A stretch of DNA of 64,000 bases, taken from Mercurialis annua. Taxonomy: Eukaryota; Streptophyta; Magnoliopsida; Malpighiales; Euphorbiaceae. Below are positions 1 to 12,701 of the stretch, one piece after another (the stretch's first letter is position 1; each line of letters opens with the position of its first letter). The DNA lies in assembly GCF_937616625.2 (NCBI RefSeq), contig NC_065574.1, forward strand, positions 7,504,501 through 7,568,500, in the 5' to 3' direction. Below the pieces are notes generated by a model. It had not been told where the DNA came from, searched no databases, and was given only the letters and a program-made list of their open reading frames with translations. Made by a program: the position numbers and the translations under genes.

Positions 1-359
1 TATGGAATTAACCCTTTTTTATTTTTAATGGTTGTTCACTTGCAGCTTGTTTCTTCAACAGCAAGCAGGTGTGTTAAAAGAAAATTTTAAATGTTTTTTT
101 ATACGTTGAAACTTATTAGTTGAATCATTATATATTAATTTTTGAATAGATTATCTTTATGGCAAACTCGGTTGGGCAATATATCATAATTCGGTACGTC
201 CAACTCCTCACAAGAACATACATTAAAAAAACATTCATAACAAAGTTAGACATTAATGGCGCGTTTTGATTAAAATATCTTTTCCCCCTCTAGATGAAAA
301 TTTTCAGTTCCAACTTTCCATTTTACTCTAAATTTTTTTCTTAAGAGAATTGAAAATAG
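1..359. other. AT-rich spacer, nothing recognised
   Basis: I see no open frame, repeat or gene fragment that I can support before the LINE relic. Confidence 0.5.
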
Positions 360-389
360 CGGTTTTATTTTTTTCTACCACGGAGAAAA

Positions 390-757
390 GGGCTAGGTAC
401 TTCCTGCTATCATTCGCCTCATCCACCCCATAACCGACTTAATATTCGCCCTATCTCCTATCGATACATTCACATTGAAAATGAAATTAGACTTTTGAAA
501 ATTTACCTTTTATCCCGATAAAGTCTCATACTTATCTAGCACCCCTTTAATTACAACCATTTCCTCTAGCAAAGCTTGGAAAAAAAGAAAACAATCATCC
601 GTAAAGAAGAGATGATTAATCGACGGAACCCTTCTATAAACTGCTACTCCATGAACACTATCTACATCCTCCTCATGCTTTAGAAGCACACTAAGTCCTT
701 CTGCACAAAAAATGAAAAGGTAAAAAGATATAGGATCACCATATCTAAATTGACAAA
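390..757 (-). pseudogene. LINE reverse-transcriptase relic
   Basis: Reading the minus strand from about 757, the conceptual translation gives a plant LINE reverse-transcriptase core: QFRYGDPISFYLFIF, then AEGLSVLLKHEED, then HLFFTDDCFLFF, where the usual catalytic motif is F(A/V)DD. It continues ETLSG, an in-frame TAA, then KVNFQKSNFIF. Order and spacing fit the palm of LINE/RTE-type reverse transcriptases. Only about 120 codons remain. The in-frame stop and the missing flanking domains show it is dead. No poly(A) tail or target duplication is visible, so it is a decayed internal fragment. Confidence 0.8.
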
Positions 758-1850
758 AACTAAAAAAAAAAAGAATGTTAGTTTTATTTTTTTTCCTTAA
801 TTCTTTTTTATAGTTTGAATTATTTTATGAACTAATTTCTCTAGTTTTAGATTATATATCCTTAAATTTTTAATAGATGATTGTGTTGATTTAATGATGT
901 TTTATTTTTAAAATTATTATTCTTGAATACAAAAAATCTGAAGTTTTGTTTCAGGTTTTAGGAGTTTATAAATGTAATAATATACATGTTTTGATCACGT
1001 AAGAATAATAGGGATTGTTTAAAATGTTCGAAATAGATTCATAGTATATATTCCTTCAATGTGTTTGAAAACCATTATGCAATAGTGTTCCTAAGTTTAT
1101 GCAATTACAAAGTGATTAGGATTTAATTATTTTGAGGAAAAGAATAAGTTAGTTAAGTGTATTTCATCAGCTTAAAATAACTTCAATAAAAGCACGTTAT
1201 GATCACGCTGAACTTATGGTAATTTAAATCTTTATTTTCTATATTTTTTTTAATAAATGATAGGTATATCAGCATATTTATAAAAACGTGACAGAAAAAT
1301 TATACGCTTCTGTAAATATTATTATCCGAATAAATAGAGGCCCGATTATAAAAACCACCGCCTTACAAATTGTGTTGTAAACAGGCATGTATATCGAGAC
1401 GTGCTCATTTTTGAATATTATAATATTACTAGTCTTCCATAAATCCAATTATTTTCTACCATCCAACTTAAAAGGGTTAAACAATTTTTAAAGTTTGATG
1501 GTGTTTTTTTTCATAGCTGCAAACTTAACTTTATTTAACTTTTTATTTTAAAATTGAAGGGTAAAATGAATATTTGTATAACTAATTAGTATTTATTTAA
1601 ATTAAATATATTGTATTTAATAATTAAAAATGAGACATGTACAAAATATATTCAAAATTATCATTAGAGTTAAAAAATATTTTTGAAAATTTAAAATTAG
1701 TTTACTAATATACCATTTCTAGTTAATACAAATTTATTTATTAATACATTTTTTAAAATAATAAATATTTTTTCTAAAGTTTCATTTTTTTAAATATATC
1801 ATCACTATAAATAGGTATAAAACTCGTATATTAGAATCTTGAATAAATAA
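758..1850. other. AT-rich spacer, nothing recognised
   Basis: Long A/T runs and short low-complexity words. No coding frame or terminal repeat that I can support. Confidence 0.5.
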
Positions 1851-2070
1851 TTTTGCATAAAATAAAAAGTGTTTCCTTTCAATCATTCAAAGTCAGAGAC
1901 TCTGCTCTATCTTGTATCAGAGTCACTGACATCACCTGAGCTGTAAGTATAGGAGCAGAGAGCAGTAGTACTATTGCATTAAAACCTATAAATCATTAAA
2001 ACTCCATATTTTAATTCCCACGTCAACTTCTAAAGAATTTTAACATAGATTTTTCTTTCACTATTTTGTA

Positions 2071-2325
2071 ATGTATCTTCTTCTTCACCATCAATTGGTT
2101 TGCTACTATTTCAATATAATCATCACTGCTTCAGTAACAGTCTATCGCCGGTTGCGCATTTCATGGGCGATTTCACTACTTTTTGTTATCCAAACCCTTT
2201 TTTATTGCCATAATATGGCTTTGCAACTGTTTATAATTGGTGGTACTTTTGCCTATAATGATGGTTTCTTCTTGACTTCGATAACTAATACTGTGGTACG
2301 ATCAAATTCTTGTCTACAAAATTGA
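2071..2325 (+). CDS. Unrecognised 84-codon open frame (doubtful)
   Basis: An ATG-initiated frame of 84 codons, rich in Leu, Ile, Phe and Tyr, with one hydrophobic stretch in the middle that could cross a membrane. I recognise no family. The upstream 1870-2060 is slightly less AT-rich than its surroundings and contains a donor-like CTG|GTAAGTA word at about 1941, so a transcript is conceivable. A frame this short in AT-rich plant DNA is often accidental. Treat as hypothetical. Confidence 0.15.
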   Translation: MYLLLHHQLVCYYFNIIITASVTVYRRLRISWAISLLFVIQTLFYCHNMALQLFIIGGTFAYNDGFFLTSITNTVVRSNSCLQN

Positions 2326-3084
2326 GGCCATCACTATTTTATTGAACTGTTTAGAATGAAAATGGCAAAAAGTAACACAAGTCATTTTGTGGATACATTT
2401 TGAATTAAAACCTTGAGTTATATTGATCCAAAGGATCAAATGGAACATATTCTAGAAATTAGAAAATTTTAGTTATTCAAGAACGATTCGAGAAAAATTA
2501 AAATTATCTTGAAAAACTTGATTTAAAATTATGCTATTAAAACTTAGCTTTGAACCAAATTCGACGACTCGCTAGGTTCATAAATTTAAATTAAGATATA
2601 TTAATTATTTTTTTAGTTCTTGTGTCAACGGCGAATGCGACAAATATTATGAACCTCGAAACACTCAATTTTTAATTATATAAGGTTCGCTCGGAACACT
2701 CAATTTTTTTAATAATATTAACCTTTTACGTATCTATATCTAAAGATACATCGTCTATTCATCCTAATTTGTTAAACTAGATACCTTAAGATGAAAAATA
2801 ATAATATATCACATGTTATAACATATCATTTCACCTCAAGTTTGAGCTTGAAAATTTAAGTCATTTGAACTCGAACTTTTGCAAGTTCATGCCTTAAAAA
2901 CATTTTATAGCCAAAAATCAACAGTTAGTAGTACTACTGAAAAGCTGACCATATTTGTCCAGCTCCTAAAAAGCTTTACATATTATCCATTACTGATTAC
3001 ATCACACTAAACCCTAACTGCTAGAGGAAAAAACATGGTAGCCACCACATACCAAAATCTACAAGATTAGGGCAAGTTGAAGAA
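2326..3084. other. Spacer downstream of the ERF gene
   Basis: Non-coding. A short imperfect direct repeat ending in CACTCAATTTTT occurs at about 2660 and 2695. The part nearest 3085 is the 3' flank of the ERF gene. Confidence 0.45.
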
Positions 3085-3870
3085 CTATCGTTGGGAATTA
3101 TTCACTCCCAGCTTCAGATCAAGCTCCACAGAATTAACCATTTTACCGTCAGTAAATTTACTGAAATCACTGAAAAGATGAGCAACAGAAGTAACAACTG
3201 CACATTTTCTTGTATTATTATTCACCTTGTTACTTCTCTTCTTCATCTGAAAATTTTGTAACCCTAAATTATTACTTGGAGACGCAATGGGTACAACTGA
3301 GGGTATTTCAAAGTTCGTCTTGGCTTTTGCTCCTCTCAGTTTCCTTGCTGCCGCGTCATAAGCACGCGCCGCTTCTTCTGCTGTGTCGAACGTTCCTAGC
3401 CAGTGGCGGCACCGCCCTATCCTGTCACGTATCTCCGCTGACCATCTTCCCCATGGCCTCTTACGCACTCCTCTGTATGTTCTCTGCTTCGGAACTCCTC
3501 TAACGCCGCCACCGCCGCCGTCAACTTTGTGTGTTTTGGTGCTGGTATGTTGAGAAATGAAGGTTTCTTGGTTTAGAGCGGTGGTTCCGAAGAGAACGTG
3601 TTGTCCAACAACGGCGGCGATTCCATCAAGAACGGGTGCCGGTTCAGAGTGCGGCGTGATTTCGGCCGGAATGGCATGTGTAGGGTAGTGGTTGGAGGCT
3701 AAAATGGAGGAAATATTACTGTGGGTGTCATAAGTAGCGGTGAAAAGAGAATTGTAAAAAGTTGACGAATCGGCCAAGAACCGAAACGTTTCGAGGTTGG
3801 TAAGGAACGGAACGGACAAGAATTTTGGGTTGTTCATAGCGTTTAGCTGTTGAAGTGAAGTAAGAGTCAT
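3085..3870 (-). CDS. AP2/ERF transcription factor with C-terminal LxLxL (EAR-type) motif
   Basis: A single-exon gene of 261 codons. Residues about 131-190 form one AP2/ERF domain: [13 protein letters not shown], then [19 protein letters not shown] and an AKTNF-type end. The Ala and Asp in AEEAARAYD are the ERF-type signature, so it should bind GCC-box-like DNA in the nucleus. The motif LDLKL at residues 250-254 fits the LxLxL EAR repression motif, which suggests a repressor. A Gly-rich stretch (about 117-122) precedes the DNA-binding domain. The unusual GRCRHW in place of the common R-x-W region is, as I recall, also found in the Arabidopsis ERF at At1g80580. A TATA-like TATAAATATA lies about 45 bases upstream of the ATG, so the 5' leader must be very short. 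Family call sure; repression inferred. Confidence 0.95.
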   Translation of the reverse strand: MTLTSLQQLNAMNNPKFLSVPFLTNLETFRFLADSSTFYNSLFTATYDTHSNISSILASNHYPTHAIPAEITPHSEPAPVLDGIAAVVGQHVLFGTTALNQETFISQHTSTKTHKVDGGGGGVRGVPKQRTYRGVRKRPWGRWSAEIRDRIGRCRHWLGTFDTAEEAARAYDAAARKLRGAKAKTNFEIPSVVPIASPSNNLGLQNFQMKKRSNKVNNNTRKCAVVTSVAHLFSDFSKFTDGKMVNSVELDLKLGVNNSQR

Positions 3871-3910
3871 CTTAAGAGAAGTGAGGAGTAAAAATTGGGG
3901 AGGTGAAGCT

Positions 3911-3922
3911 TATATATTTATA
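3911..3922 (-). promoter_or_regulatory. Probable TATA box of the ERF gene
   Basis: On the minus strand this reads TATAAATATATA, about 41-52 bases before the ATG at 3870, with a CT-rich probable initiator region between. Position and sequence fit a plant TATA box. Transcription start not determined. Confidence 0.55.
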
Positions 3923-3929
3923 GGGAAGG

Positions 3930-5035
3930 TAAATAAAATAAAATATGTGACAAACTTGTTTGTCAAATATTGGCTTAAATTCATCAAAAAAATTTCTTTA
4001 TTTTAAGTTTTTATTTACATCTCTTGAAAGTTCATTTTTCAATAGTTTTAAATATTATTCGTTTTTCTTTGTTTAATAGTAGATCATTTTATGAACGAAA
4101 GCTGTGAGCATATAACTCAATCGACGTTAGATGGTTACTATTTATATGTTAAAAATAACAAAACAACCACTATATTTTCAATTCGTATTTATATGATCTC
4201 TCTTTTAATTGTTTTTTGTCAATAGATTATTATACTAATAATTTTTTATTTATCTGTTTTTTTAAGTTTGAAGATGAAGCACATTTTACCGACGTGTTAA
4301 GTTAGTTGGATATTCAGTCTCACGTGTGTTGCACGGCGAATGTAATGCATGTTTATTCTTTTGTCCAAAAAAATTTAAAAATTTAAAAATATTAAATAGA
4401 AAAATTAAATAAAGACAATCTTTTTAAAAAAAAAATATTCAGATAAATAAACTTTTAAAAATACAGAAATTTATGGGTTTAGTCTCAAAATTATTATACT
4501 TTTTAAACATCTTATTATATACATTATTATCTTTTGGATTTTTATTATATATTTCCACAATGAATTTTGAATGTGGTATAATTTTATGTATGTCATGTAC
4601 GATTCAATTTATATACATAAACGTATTATATTATGCCATGTCATCTTTGTAAGTATATTTGATAAAAATTAAAAAAATTATATAATAAAAAAATTTAAAA
4701 TGTAATATACTTAATAAATAAGGTAATATTATAAGCAGATAAAATATATTTTATAAATAATTTGAAAATGAAATAGTTAATTGAAATGAATACAATTTTA
4801 AAAGAAATACATTAATTTGAAAAGATAGATATTATAATATTGGTGTCAGTCACATTTACATAGCTCATCTCATGTCCTTGCAAATTGTGTGCAGAGCAGG
4901 AGGAGAGGGATATCCGGTTCCTATTAGTCAGAAGTACCCTCCCATCTACCTTCCTATTCGCTTTTACTATTCAACTCTCTCATTTGTATTCATAAAACAA
5001 AAAACTCTCTAATTTGTGAGGTAAATTAGAGCAGA
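3930..5035. other. Upstream spacer of the ERF gene
   Basis: AT-rich. 4860-5000 is less AT-rich (around CAGGAGGAGAGGGATATCC) but holds no frame I can support. No element ends found. Confidence 0.4.
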
Positions 5036-5039
5036 TCAA

Positions 5040-5190
5040 GTACCGCGAATACTTCATTCGATTAAATATTTTTATTTTATAAATGATAATGTTTAAAAAT
5101 AAAATTTGAATTTAAATTTTAATATAGATATATTTAAATTATATCATTTTACTTGTTTTATTTTTTCTATATCCGTGTTTGTGCTACCTA
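5040..5190 (-). repeat. Dispersed repeat, copy 1 (GTAGCAC..ACGGATA family)
   Basis: On the minus strand the edge reads GTAGCACAAACACGGATATA followed by AT-rich sequence. The same edge occurs at 6800 and 28751 on the plus strand. It looks like one end of a dispersed repeat family. The far end of this copy is not defined. Confidence 0.45.
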
Positions 5191-5702
5191 GAGAGTAGGT
5201 GATTTTTTTTGTTTATATATTTTTCATTTTACTTGCATATTTCTCATATTAGATATTTATTTCACTTTTAATATCATACAATTTTTCCATTCTCTTGTAA
5301 GCATAAATATAACATCTTTCAATACAATTTCATTTTGACCTTTTAATTTAAGACAAAAAAAATTGAAAAAGTTCAAATTGGTGATCAATTTAAACTGAAA
5401 AAACTTTCACTTTGTCATTTTTGAGCTAGGTACACTCTAATTTGTCCTCAATCTTTATAATCGAAAATGGAAACTAGCCTAAAATTAAAAGATTTCTCAT
5501 ATACATCGAATTGAAAAGAAAAAGAAACCAAATTCTTATAAATTGTATTATATTTTTATTGTAGAATAATCTATTGCGAGTATGAATTTATAAAAATTGG
5601 GACCAGATAGTATTAATTTTTATATCAATCATGGTCTTGGCATTTGAAAGTTATAGAGATCAAACATTTTATGCTCACAAATCCTTCTTTATATTTTTCG
5701 AC

Positions 5703-5733
<31 letters not shown>

Positions 5734-6799
5734 TGGATTTATAATTTTAAAAAGTTATAGAAATAAAGTAAATTCTTGATGATGTAGTAAATAAAAAAAT
5801 TTGCTTAATTTTCAAAATGTAAATCCAAACACTCAATTTTCCACAAGGTATTAAAATAAATCACAAGAGAATTTCAGAAATATCTGCAGGCAAGCTGGCA
5901 AATTGTAAGAGAAAATTGATGATTCCATCCGATGAACAGAAAAGAAAAATGTATTGGAAAAGAAAATTAGATAAAAAAGGACAAATACGTCATTAGAAAA
6001 GAAATAATGAGTAATATTACATGCAGTGCAAGCAAAAAATGATTTGATGGGCATTAAGTTATATGTTCTCGAGGACTCGTATTAATAGCCGTTGGATTAC
6101 GTGAAAAATCTTGTAATCGTCATCATGTCGTCGACGGACAAGATTGTTTGACTACTTTGTCTTTAACTTTCATTAGAAAGACATTAAACTTTCCATAATC
6201 AAATTAATTAAAATCTTAGGGTTACCTGTTTAATACGGAGATAAAGATAGTGTGTGGCCAGGTGCACCAATGTGACCGTGTTGGTGCATCAAACGGACCA
6301 CTTATAAAGCAAAGATGGTGAATCAAATGGTTCGATCATAATCATATCAATCAAAGTGTGGGTCCACTAGGAGAGTTTACGTAGGAGGCAATAACTTGTG
6401 AGGAGAAATGTTTGATAAGACTGTAATCTTTAGGGTGGTGTAAAAGAAAATGATATGGTGGATTGGAAAGATTTCCATCTTCTAGGGTTAGCAAATGATG
6501 GCCTTTTTGGCAGTGGTTATTAATTTTTTTTTATTCTAAAAAAAATTATTTTTGTTGTTGTTGGAAATCACTTCAATGGAGTTTAAGTAATTTTGTTTTT
6601 ACTTAAAATTTTTTATTTGATTAAAAAATAAAAATATATCAGCCAATAAACAAAAGGAAGAATTTAGATTTATTTTGATAGAATAAACTGCAAATAACGG
6701 TTATAAAATTTGCAATTATATGCTTTTCGGAAAGCACGAGTAGATAGCAATTGAAATTGAAATTAAATGAGAGATATTTGCAGCTAATAATGAAGATTA
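5191..6799. other. Spacer with a (TA)n microsatellite
   Basis: Non-coding. A TA dinucleotide run of about 14 units lies at 5706-5733. 6060-6500 is somewhat less AT-rich and could be regulatory or a decayed gene, but I recognise nothing in it. Confidence 0.4.
5706..5733. repeat. (AT)n microsatellite
   Basis: Uninterrupted alternating A and T, about 14 units. Probably length-polymorphic. Confidence 0.9.
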
Positions 6800-6990
6800 G
6801 TTAGCACAGACACGGATATAGAAAAACATAATATTTTAACATTGACATCGATGTTACAATATTATTTTAAAATCTTTTATATAAAAAAATGAAATTTTTG
6901 TTAAAATATCAAATATCTAACATATTTTTAAAATAGGATACATTAATTAAATGAAGTGTACATCCTATACAAATGTAAGATTATACTTTG
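6800..6990 (+). repeat. Dispersed repeat, copy 2
   Basis: Begins GTTAGCACAGACACGGATAT and continues to an AAAAAAATGAA(A/G)TTTT word, the same order as the copy at 28751. End position approximate. Confidence 0.45.
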
Positions 6991-6999
6991 ACAATTACA

Positions 7000-7813
7000 T
7001 TGTCTCTAGGTTTTGTCCTTTCGCCGAAAAACCACCTCCTCCATCTTTTTACTCTCTCTCTTTTTAGTGATTTTTAGTGATTGTTGAATAAAGAAGATTC
7101 TTTTATTATAGATGGATGAAAAACCATAGTTTGAAGGTGGTTGTGGTGACCGGAAAACCACCTTCTCATTTTAACTAGTAGTTTTCTTCAAAAATTTATT
7201 AATGAAATTTTTCTTCTCTGTTTTCTTTAGTCGATTTGACGGATCTTACTCGAACTATAAAAGTTTAAAACTTTTTTGATCGGATTTAAATTTTTAATTT
7301 GAAAAATAAAATTTTTATGGTTGCTTTTTTCTGATATGTTTTTTAGTGTTGTGTTTGTGTTTTATTAGATCTAATTTGTGGATTCATGTTGAAGATAAGG
7401 GTTGAAGTTTCACGGATAGAGCGGCTTTAAGATCATAATTTTAACGTTTGAACCATAAATATATTGGGTGACCCATTCGGTGGTTTGAAAAGCCCTAATC
7501 GATAACTGTATTTACAGCTCTTATCATTATTGTAAAATAGTTCTTTCAATCTGTTGAAGAACCGTTCATTTATTGTATTTTTATTATTATTAATAGAAAT
7601 TTAGTCTATGATAAAAAAAATAAAATAAAAATTACACTGTCTCTAATATATTCCGGTGTGGATATGCATATGTTCATCTTTTTTATATAATTGAAAAAAA
7701 AAATGCACTAGTGAAGGATTTGAGATGGTTTATTTTTTACTTTGCTAACTGCCAACTAAACCAAAAACTTCAACTTCTTGTCCATGTTCTCTTGATCAAA
7801 ATTCTAACTCCAT
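7000..7813. other. Spacer before the LINE tail
   Basis: Contains two opposed copies of a word like GAAAAACCACCT(C/T)CTC at about 7026 and 7153 and Thr/Ser-like CT-rich runs. No gene supported. Confidence 0.35.
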
Positions 7814-7828
7814 AACTCTTATTTTCAG

Positions 7829-8159
7829 AGGCTACGGGTATATGAGAGGTGTTGAATTGGCTAAAGGAGACTTCTAATTTTATTATTGAGTCAGATGCAA
7901 TGGAGGTGGTGTTGAAGATTTGAAATTCAAATTATGCGAACGCGGATGTCATCGTCGAGGATTGTACTAATCAAGCTAAGAAGTCATATAATGTTTTTTT
8001 TCATGAGGCGATCTGCGAATCAGACTGTGCATGTGTTAGCGCAAAAAGTCTGTTTCATTAAAGATCATTAAGTGTGGTTCTGTCATTTTTCTGAATTTTT
8101 CATTTTTATAACTGTTTTTGATTTTTAATAAAATTCCGCTTACACTTAAAAAAAAGAAA
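7829..8159 (+). mobile_element. 5'-truncated LINE tail with 15-bp target duplication
   Basis: The 15-bp word AACTCTTATTTTCAG flanks this stretch at 7814-7828 and 8160-8174. The right end is an A-rich tail. Translation in shifting frames gives the RNase H-like (RVT_3) C-terminal end of plant LINEs: FIIESDAMEVV, then RRSANQTVHVLAQ. A frameshift and stops show it is dead. Length and truncation fit target-primed reverse transcription of a LINE 3' end on the plus strand. Confidence 0.85.
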
Positions 8160-8394
8160 AACTCTTATTTTCAGTTTCTCCCATTAAAGTATATCTAGAT
8201 TTATTTCTTTTCACATGCCTAAATTATTTTTATATTCTATAAAGAGTTATGTTATGTGTCTAAAAATAGATTATAATTGAGGGCTATAGAAATTAGATAC
8301 ATTTGTTCAAATTTATAAAATTGACAGACTATAATATCTAAATAATTTTTAAAGATGATAAAGTGGTCAAAGTTATTATATAAAAAACGTTGGA

Positions 8395-8736
8395 TTAACC
8401 CATTTTTAGGTTTCTTAACTTTACGAATTTTATTTATATGATTCATGAACTTTCATTTGGTGTTATTTGGTCCTCTAACTTTACATTTTTTGTTTATCTG
8501 ATCCCTGAACTTCCATTTAGTCTGTTCCTGAAATTTAATTTTTCGCTTTTTCAGTTTCTCAAAAATGTAAAATTAAGAAAAAATATAAAGTTGAGGGACC
8601 ACATATGTTCAAATGAATATTTAGGAAATAGATAAATAAAAAATATAAAATTAAAAAATCAGATAAGTCCAAATAAAAATTTAAAAACCAAATAAATAAA
8701 ATCTGTGAAGTTGAAGGACCTTAAAAAGAGTTATCT
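8395..8736. mobile_element. Inverted-repeat (foldback/MITE-like) element
   Basis: The left arm (TTAGGTTTCTTAACTTTACG, AATTTTATTTAT) and the right arm are imperfect reverse complements over roughly 130 bases, with a smaller inverted repeat inside. No coding capacity. I could not settle a target duplication, so the borders are approximate and the superfamily is open. Confidence 0.55.
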
Positions 8737-10780
8737 AAAAGCATTTTACAAAATATAATGTTGAATAAATATATAGCTATAAAAAAGAGTTGTGCTGAGC
8801 TAAAGTACAAGCAAAGGTGTGCATGTGCATGTAACATTGTAACTCAGTCACCTAATTGAGTAAATTTCTAAATGTGGTTTTTGTCTTTTATCATCTTCAA
8901 AAGCATAAAATGTTGCAAATTAAAACAAAAAATAGAATACCAAGATTAATTTAAATTTCCAAGTAGTGCATGGAAAACAAGGGAACTTGAGCTTATTGTT
9001 TCTTTTAATTGTGTAATTTGTATCTATCTGTATATAAATATATATATTTCAGTTAACTAAGAACGGCAAACACAACTTAGAACATTATCGATCTGTGGAA
9101 ACATAACCAGCGGTCCAAAATAGATTATCATAAAATTTGTCCAAAGTTTGAAGTCAATCTTCTATTCTTGTGCATGGATTTATTATATATGCATGGATTG
9201 GCGTTGTATGTTTGGCTTGTTATGGCCATTTTTCAAGGTGGTTGAGCTAATGGGTTAAATTAGAAGAAACATTCTGCAGGAACAAAAAAGAATGTCTGTC
9301 TATAAAGTTTCAAAACCAATCTCTAATACATAATCTTATGTGTATACCTAGGCTTTACCCATAAAAACCTCATATTTTTTTCATTTTTTCATCTATTTAA
9401 TCCCTCTTTAAAATTTATTAGTTAAATAATTCTTTAAACTATCCGTTTTCATTTAATAGGTTTTTATGTGGATGGGAACTATGAGCGAGTAAATGATTAA
9501 CAATTTTTATGTGAATGGAAATTATGAGCATGTGGCCCCTTTTAATTTTTTTTTTGTTTACTAGAATCCAACACTTATAAATTGTTGTTTGTCTGGTTTC
9601 TTTTTAAATTTGATGACGTGATTCATTTTGTCAAAGTGTGAAATTAAATAGACATTTAATTTCAGTAATATGCTCATTTCCGTCAAAAAAATTAAAATAT
9701 AAAAATGAATTAAACACATGGACTAAACAAATACAAAAGTTTTAGAAATGACGAGATAGGAATCATCATAAAAGTTGGTTTAGCCATAAGTCTAAGAAAT
9801 GGTGTTTTCCAATGAGTCAGGTAGCTTGTGGTTAATTTAGCACGCGAACAAGGGTTTAGTATTGTATGCAAAAATAATCATATTGGACCACAAGACTTTT
9901 AAAGAGATTGTGAACATTTGGACCATTTTACTATGTCAAAATCTTTTAGAGAGATTAGGGTGAGAAAATCCCAAGATTAAACAAAAACTAATAAATTATA
10001 TGATGTTATGATATCTTTATCATTTCTTGTACTGTTGCTGTGTTTATTTTGGTGTTCCACTAAATTTTTTGCAAATTTCATGGCACTTTCTGGAGGGTTG
10101 TTTTCTATATATTACAGTGTTTTTGTCCTTTGAGTGGGTTAGTTTGCTAAATTTGAATATTTTTTCATGGATTTGTATCTTTTTTTTCTCACAAGAACAG
10201 TAATAATTTGGATAGGAACATGATTAATTAACATCTCAAGGCTTTCTTTTTTTGTTACAAGTATTGCTAGATATCCGGAGTTATTCTAATTCGGATTGAA
10301 CCAGATAAAATCCGTTAAAACGATAAAACTCTCCTAATTCTTTTTTGGAAATTGCAACATATTCAAAGCTGCAACCCAAAACCTATGATTAAAAAGAAAA
10401 TAGTCATTGTTACTCCATTCAACCATGCTGGTTAAAAAAAATATGATTTCCGGATGGATCGCCGTTCCTTATCCATCCCTCGGATGATATATTTTTAATT
10501 TTTAATATTTCTATATCTATTTTATTCCATCTCCTAAATACCTGTCCTTCTTCCGCGTCTATTTGACTAATATTTTTCTATAAATTCACTCATTTTTTTA
10601 ATTTTTTGATTCCGCCCTTGCACATCATTCCTTCAATTACACTGACCCCTATACTAATCTATTGTCGCATTTTGCTACAAACTAAAATAAGTTCTAGTGC
10701 TTCTAATGCCATTTAACAATGATTAACATTTTAATTTCTCTTCAATTTAAATTAGAGTTTTTTAGATAAATATCAAAAAA
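8737..10780. other. Intergenic AT-rich DNA with a weak inverted-repeat candidate
   Basis: Mostly featureless. The segment 9351-9785 starts GGCT and ends AGCC with loosely similar inner words, which is compatible with a decayed Mutator-like MITE, but the flanking 9-mers agree at only about 5 of 9 positions. No genes seen. Confidence 0.3.
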
Positions 10781-11163
10781 AGATAAAATATTCTCAAGAA
10801 TACTACCTCAAAGCTTTTTTTTGAAAAATACAATCTGTATTTTTTTTTTGCAAAAATGACTTTTGTTATTCTCATAAATATTTTTTTAATCTCAGAAATA
10901 CGATTTTGGTTACCCAGCGGTATACCAACACTGTTGGTTAACTAAAAAAAAACTATTTCAAATTCAAACCTATATTTTTATTAAACTAGTTGAAAATTCT
11001 ATTACAAACCCCTCCCCTTCATCACCGCAATAGCAACCGTCAAATAAAACCTAAATCGTCTTTTTTAAAATCTAAAATTATTGATTAACCATTTGTTAAC
11101 CAACATGGTACTAAAAATAAGGTAATTGGTGTACCATTAATACACCATTGGTTAACTAGCAAT

Positions 11164-11850
11164 AAACATAAAATTCAGCAACTGTTTGCTAATGATTTTA
11201 TTAATGATATATTCAAAATATAAATACAGGTTACCTAACAATTTACCCAATCTTAACCATTGGTTACCCAACATTCAAAAATATTACAATTCTCACAAAC
11301 ATTTCTTCAAACACATAGAGTGTAACATGCTGTGCAACACAAAAAAATCGAACCACAAACATAAAATTCAGTAACTGTTTACTAACGATTTCATTAATGA
11401 TTTATTCAAAATAAAATTACAGGTTATCTAACGGTTTACCCAATGTTAACTATTGGTTACCCCAACACCCAAAAATATTACAATTCTCACAAGCATTTCT
11501 TCAAACACCTAGAGTGTAACATGCTGTGCAACACAAAAAAACCGAACCACAATTACATCAACATCATCGTTCAGAAAACAAAAATAAGAAATGGATTAAA
11601 ACAATACACAAAATATTGATTCGATTTAGAGTGCAACATGCTGTGCAACAAAAAAAAAATCTAACCACAATGTTTGCTTGCCTAAATCTAATTGCAGCAG
11701 CTCCTAACTTACAAGTTAACCAATGGTTTACCCAAAGTTAACCATTGGTTACCCAACACCCAAAAAATTACATACATCAAGAGATATTCTCATAAGCATT
11801 TCTTCAAACACTAAGAGTGCAGGCTGTGCAACACTAAAAAAATAGCATCT
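11164..11850. repeat. Tandem repeat array, about 194-bp unit
   Basis: The words AACATGCTGTGCAAC and ACCATTGGTTACCCAAC recur. The first recurs at about 11324, 11518, 11635 and, degraded, 11818, giving spacings near 194, 117 and 183. Two units are nearly complete and the rest are shortened. The array also contains self-complementary words such as GGTTAAC with CCATTGG. It makes no protein I can recognise: several short open frames here come from the repeat. Confidence 0.75.
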
Positions 11851-11979
11851 GCTCATTTCTAAATTTCTAAATCAAAGTAAATTGCTAAAATATCAAAACA
11901 AAAATCTCAAAAAAACTCCAAAAATTATACAAAAAGCTCCACAATTCCCTCTAACAAAAAAATTAAATACAGGTGTATG

Positions 11980-12260
11980 TGGCTTTTCACTCTCTTACTC
12001 GCCTCATCTATAGTCCATCAACAGTTCTCCATCCTCGTCGTGGTACCTGCAAAATTATTATCGGGCTTGTGTCGGAGGCGGGCTTACAACGGCGGCAGCG
12101 GTAGGCTTGTGATTTTCTGAAAACAGCGAGAAGGCGATCTTGAAGGTGGCTTCTTTAGTGGTTGTCGCTTGGCAGTGATGGCAGAGAGATTGCGTCGGAG
12201 ATTGCAGCTTGGGTGATTATGTTAGGGTTGCAGTGGATGTTTCTATTTTTATTTGAAGAA
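11980..12260. other. GC-richer island next to the tandem array
   Basis: A less AT-rich patch with CGGCGGCAGCGG and similar words. On the minus strand it contains CTGCAATCTCCGAC and an acceptor-like TTTTGCAG followed by GTACC, so it may be a captured gene fragment, but stops interrupt every frame. The array and this island may belong to one non-autonomous transposon whose ends I could not find. Confidence 0.3.
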
Positions 12261-12701
12261 TAAAAGACAAGATGGCATTTATCAAAAACAGAAAGTATAA
12301 AAATCAAAAAAAGTAGAAGGAAAATGTAAATAGCTAAATGGAAACTTGGCAGCGTACTATTCTAATTACTTTGGGTAATGAAGGTATTATGTCTAATTAA
12401 CTTTTTAAATTACACTTTCGAGTCCTACAACCCCTTTTTTCATTTATTCGTACAATTTACAGATATTGCATTCAATAGGATCTACTACATATTACAACTA
12501 GTAACTTTGCTTAAGTTATGCAATGGGTTCATCAAACCAACATTAATGTACAAAGGCAGAGCCCTCAGGACTTATTTTTTCTTTTTTTGCATATGCAAAC
12601 AAAGATTAACAGTGAACTTTCAAGTGTGCTCTAACCTGTAATTAAAAAGAAACTTTGGAAGATTTAATATGAAACTAAAACCGATACGACCCGTCTTTGT
12701 G

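Noticed and set aside
9351..9785. A fourth Mutator-like element
   Set aside because: GGCT/AGCC ends exist, but arms are weak and flanking 9-mers agree at only about five positions.
11186..11741. Short plus-strand frames in 11.1-11.8 kb
   Set aside because: Products of the tandem repeat; low-complexity Asn/His/Lys-rich peptides without a family.
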